A DNA stretch of 64,000 nucleotides. Source: Bradyrhizobium elkanii USDA 76 (GTDB taxonomy: Bacteria > Pseudomonadota > Alphaproteobacteria > Rhizobiales > Xanthobacteraceae). The translations under genes were made by a program, and so were the position numbers. This document shows, piece by piece, positions 63,554-64,000 of this stretch. The stretch covers positions 8,424,001 through 8,488,000 of the forward strand of contig NZ_CP066356.1 of NCBI RefSeq assembly GCF_023278185.1, written 5' to 3'. Within the stretch, counting starts at the first letter, position 1, and every line of letters starts with the position of its first letter. The notes beneath the pieces are model-generated. The model saw only the letters and a list, made by a program, of their open reading frames with translations, made no database searches and was not told the DNA's origin.

Positions 63554-64000
63554 TCAGGCAATCAGCCGTGTCCGATAGGCCTCAAGCCGCGCCAGTCGAT
63601 CCTGCAGATACGTGCGATATTGGATCAGAAGATCATCTGGACTGGCGAACTCGCCAAGCACCCTTTCCGTCTCTGCCATCGCCTGATCGATGGTGAGGCA
63701 GCCCGAACCGTCGCCTGTCATCTGATCGGTCAAGTAGCGCTCGACCTCCAATCGAGTAGGTTCGGGGAGAACCGAGCGCGCTTCGAAATAGATCAACCGG
63801 AGCCCGAACCAGCGCAGTCGCTCGTCCTCCATGCCCTGGACGATCGCGAGGCGGTCCTCCCATCGCGCATCGTGGAACGCGGCAATGCGTGCCTCATCAG
63901 CAGGACCGGGAAAGCCGCTATAGATGCGCTCTTCGAGGTGCGGAGATAATGCGTAGGGCTCGCGCGCAGCCATGTAAGCAGCCACAAGCCGCGCGCACAG
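63554..64000 (-). CDS. C-terminal part of an exonuclease-like protein (partial)
   Basis: The frame is open to the window edge and ends at 63554. Visible residues (YALSPHLEERIYSGFPGPAD, FHDARWEDRLAIVQGMEDER and LRWFGLRLIYFEARSVLPEP) resemble the C-terminal helical region of 3'-5' exonucleases (RNase T-like) found on rhizobial ICEs. The catalytic part would lie beyond the window, so the assignment is tentative. Confidence 0.5.
   Translation of the reverse strand: MCARLVAAYMAAREPYALSPHLEERIYSGFPGPADEARIAAFHDARWEDRLAIVQGMEDERLRWFGLRLIYFEARSVLPEPTRLEVERYLTDQMTGDGSGCLTIDQAMAETERVLGEFASPDDLLIQYRTYLQDRLARLEAYRTRLIA

Overview
The window looks like accessory DNA from a rhizobial alphaproteobacterium, most likely Bradyrhizobium or a close relative. 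The base composition is GC-rich. A large set of insertion sequences and gene fragments lies beside the conserved core of a rhizobial integrative and conjugative element (ICE) of the symbiosis-island type. No rRNA, tRNA, CRISPR array, or nod/nif genes were seen.

Left part (1 to about 36 kb) is a patchwork of mobile elements and remnants. From the left it holds: two tyrosine recombinases fused by a deletion (a derivative of a three-recombinase cassette); an IS66 fragment; a group II intron piece with an intact reverse transcriptase cutting off the end of an outer-membrane protein gene; a ParA gene with an unknown partner; a complete IS21-family element; inverted IS1380 ends around a possible type III effector acetyltransferase; a second, full-length group II intron with a broken reverse transcriptase; remnants of IS6 and IS701 elements; an IS3 element inserted into another IS3 element; and a complete IS630 element with TA target duplication. 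Embedded metabolic genes are a FAD monooxygenase, a cytochrome P450 beside a di-heme (RoxA/MauG-like) oxygenase or peroxidase, oleate hydratase with a short-chain dehydrogenase, and an acetoacetate-decarboxylase-family protein. Together these suggest unsaturated-fatty-acid or oxylipin chemistry.

Middle part (36 to 40 kb) shows where the conjugation operon broke. A TrbI C-terminus plus the first codons of a DUF2274 gene are joined to a foreign ABC permease fragment, and a TrbB start is cut off about 4 kb away. Between them lie an IS66 fragment, pieces of an amino-acid ABC transporter, an XRE regulator, a broken NTPase and a GFA-family protein.

Right part (40 to 64 kb) is the ICE backbone. On the minus strand, from about 50.5 kb down to 40 kb, run an fseA-like gene (two overlapping frames, apparently joined by a programmed +1 frameshift), an rdfS-like excisionase, repA, parA, a small DNA-binding protein, DUF2840, traF, DUF736, a lytic transglycosylase, the relaxase rlxS, the coupling protein traG, copG and a truncated trbB. 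Divergently placed qseM- and qseC-like genes with a double palindromic operator form the quorum-sensing antiactivator switch known from Mesorhizobium symbiosis ICEs. Beyond them lie DUF736, cspA, a methyltransferase, DUF2493, a toprim protein, a very large ParB, DUF932, a second HTH excisionase-like protein and the end of an exonuclease gene. In this backbone two different leader structures each occur twice: one before parB and DUF932, the other before DUF736 and DUF2493. They look like conserved cis-acting RNAs.

The control and DNA-processing modules of the ICE (switch, excisionase, relaxase, coupling protein) look functional, but the mating-pore operon is deleted here. Mobility would therefore need pore proteins supplied from elsewhere.
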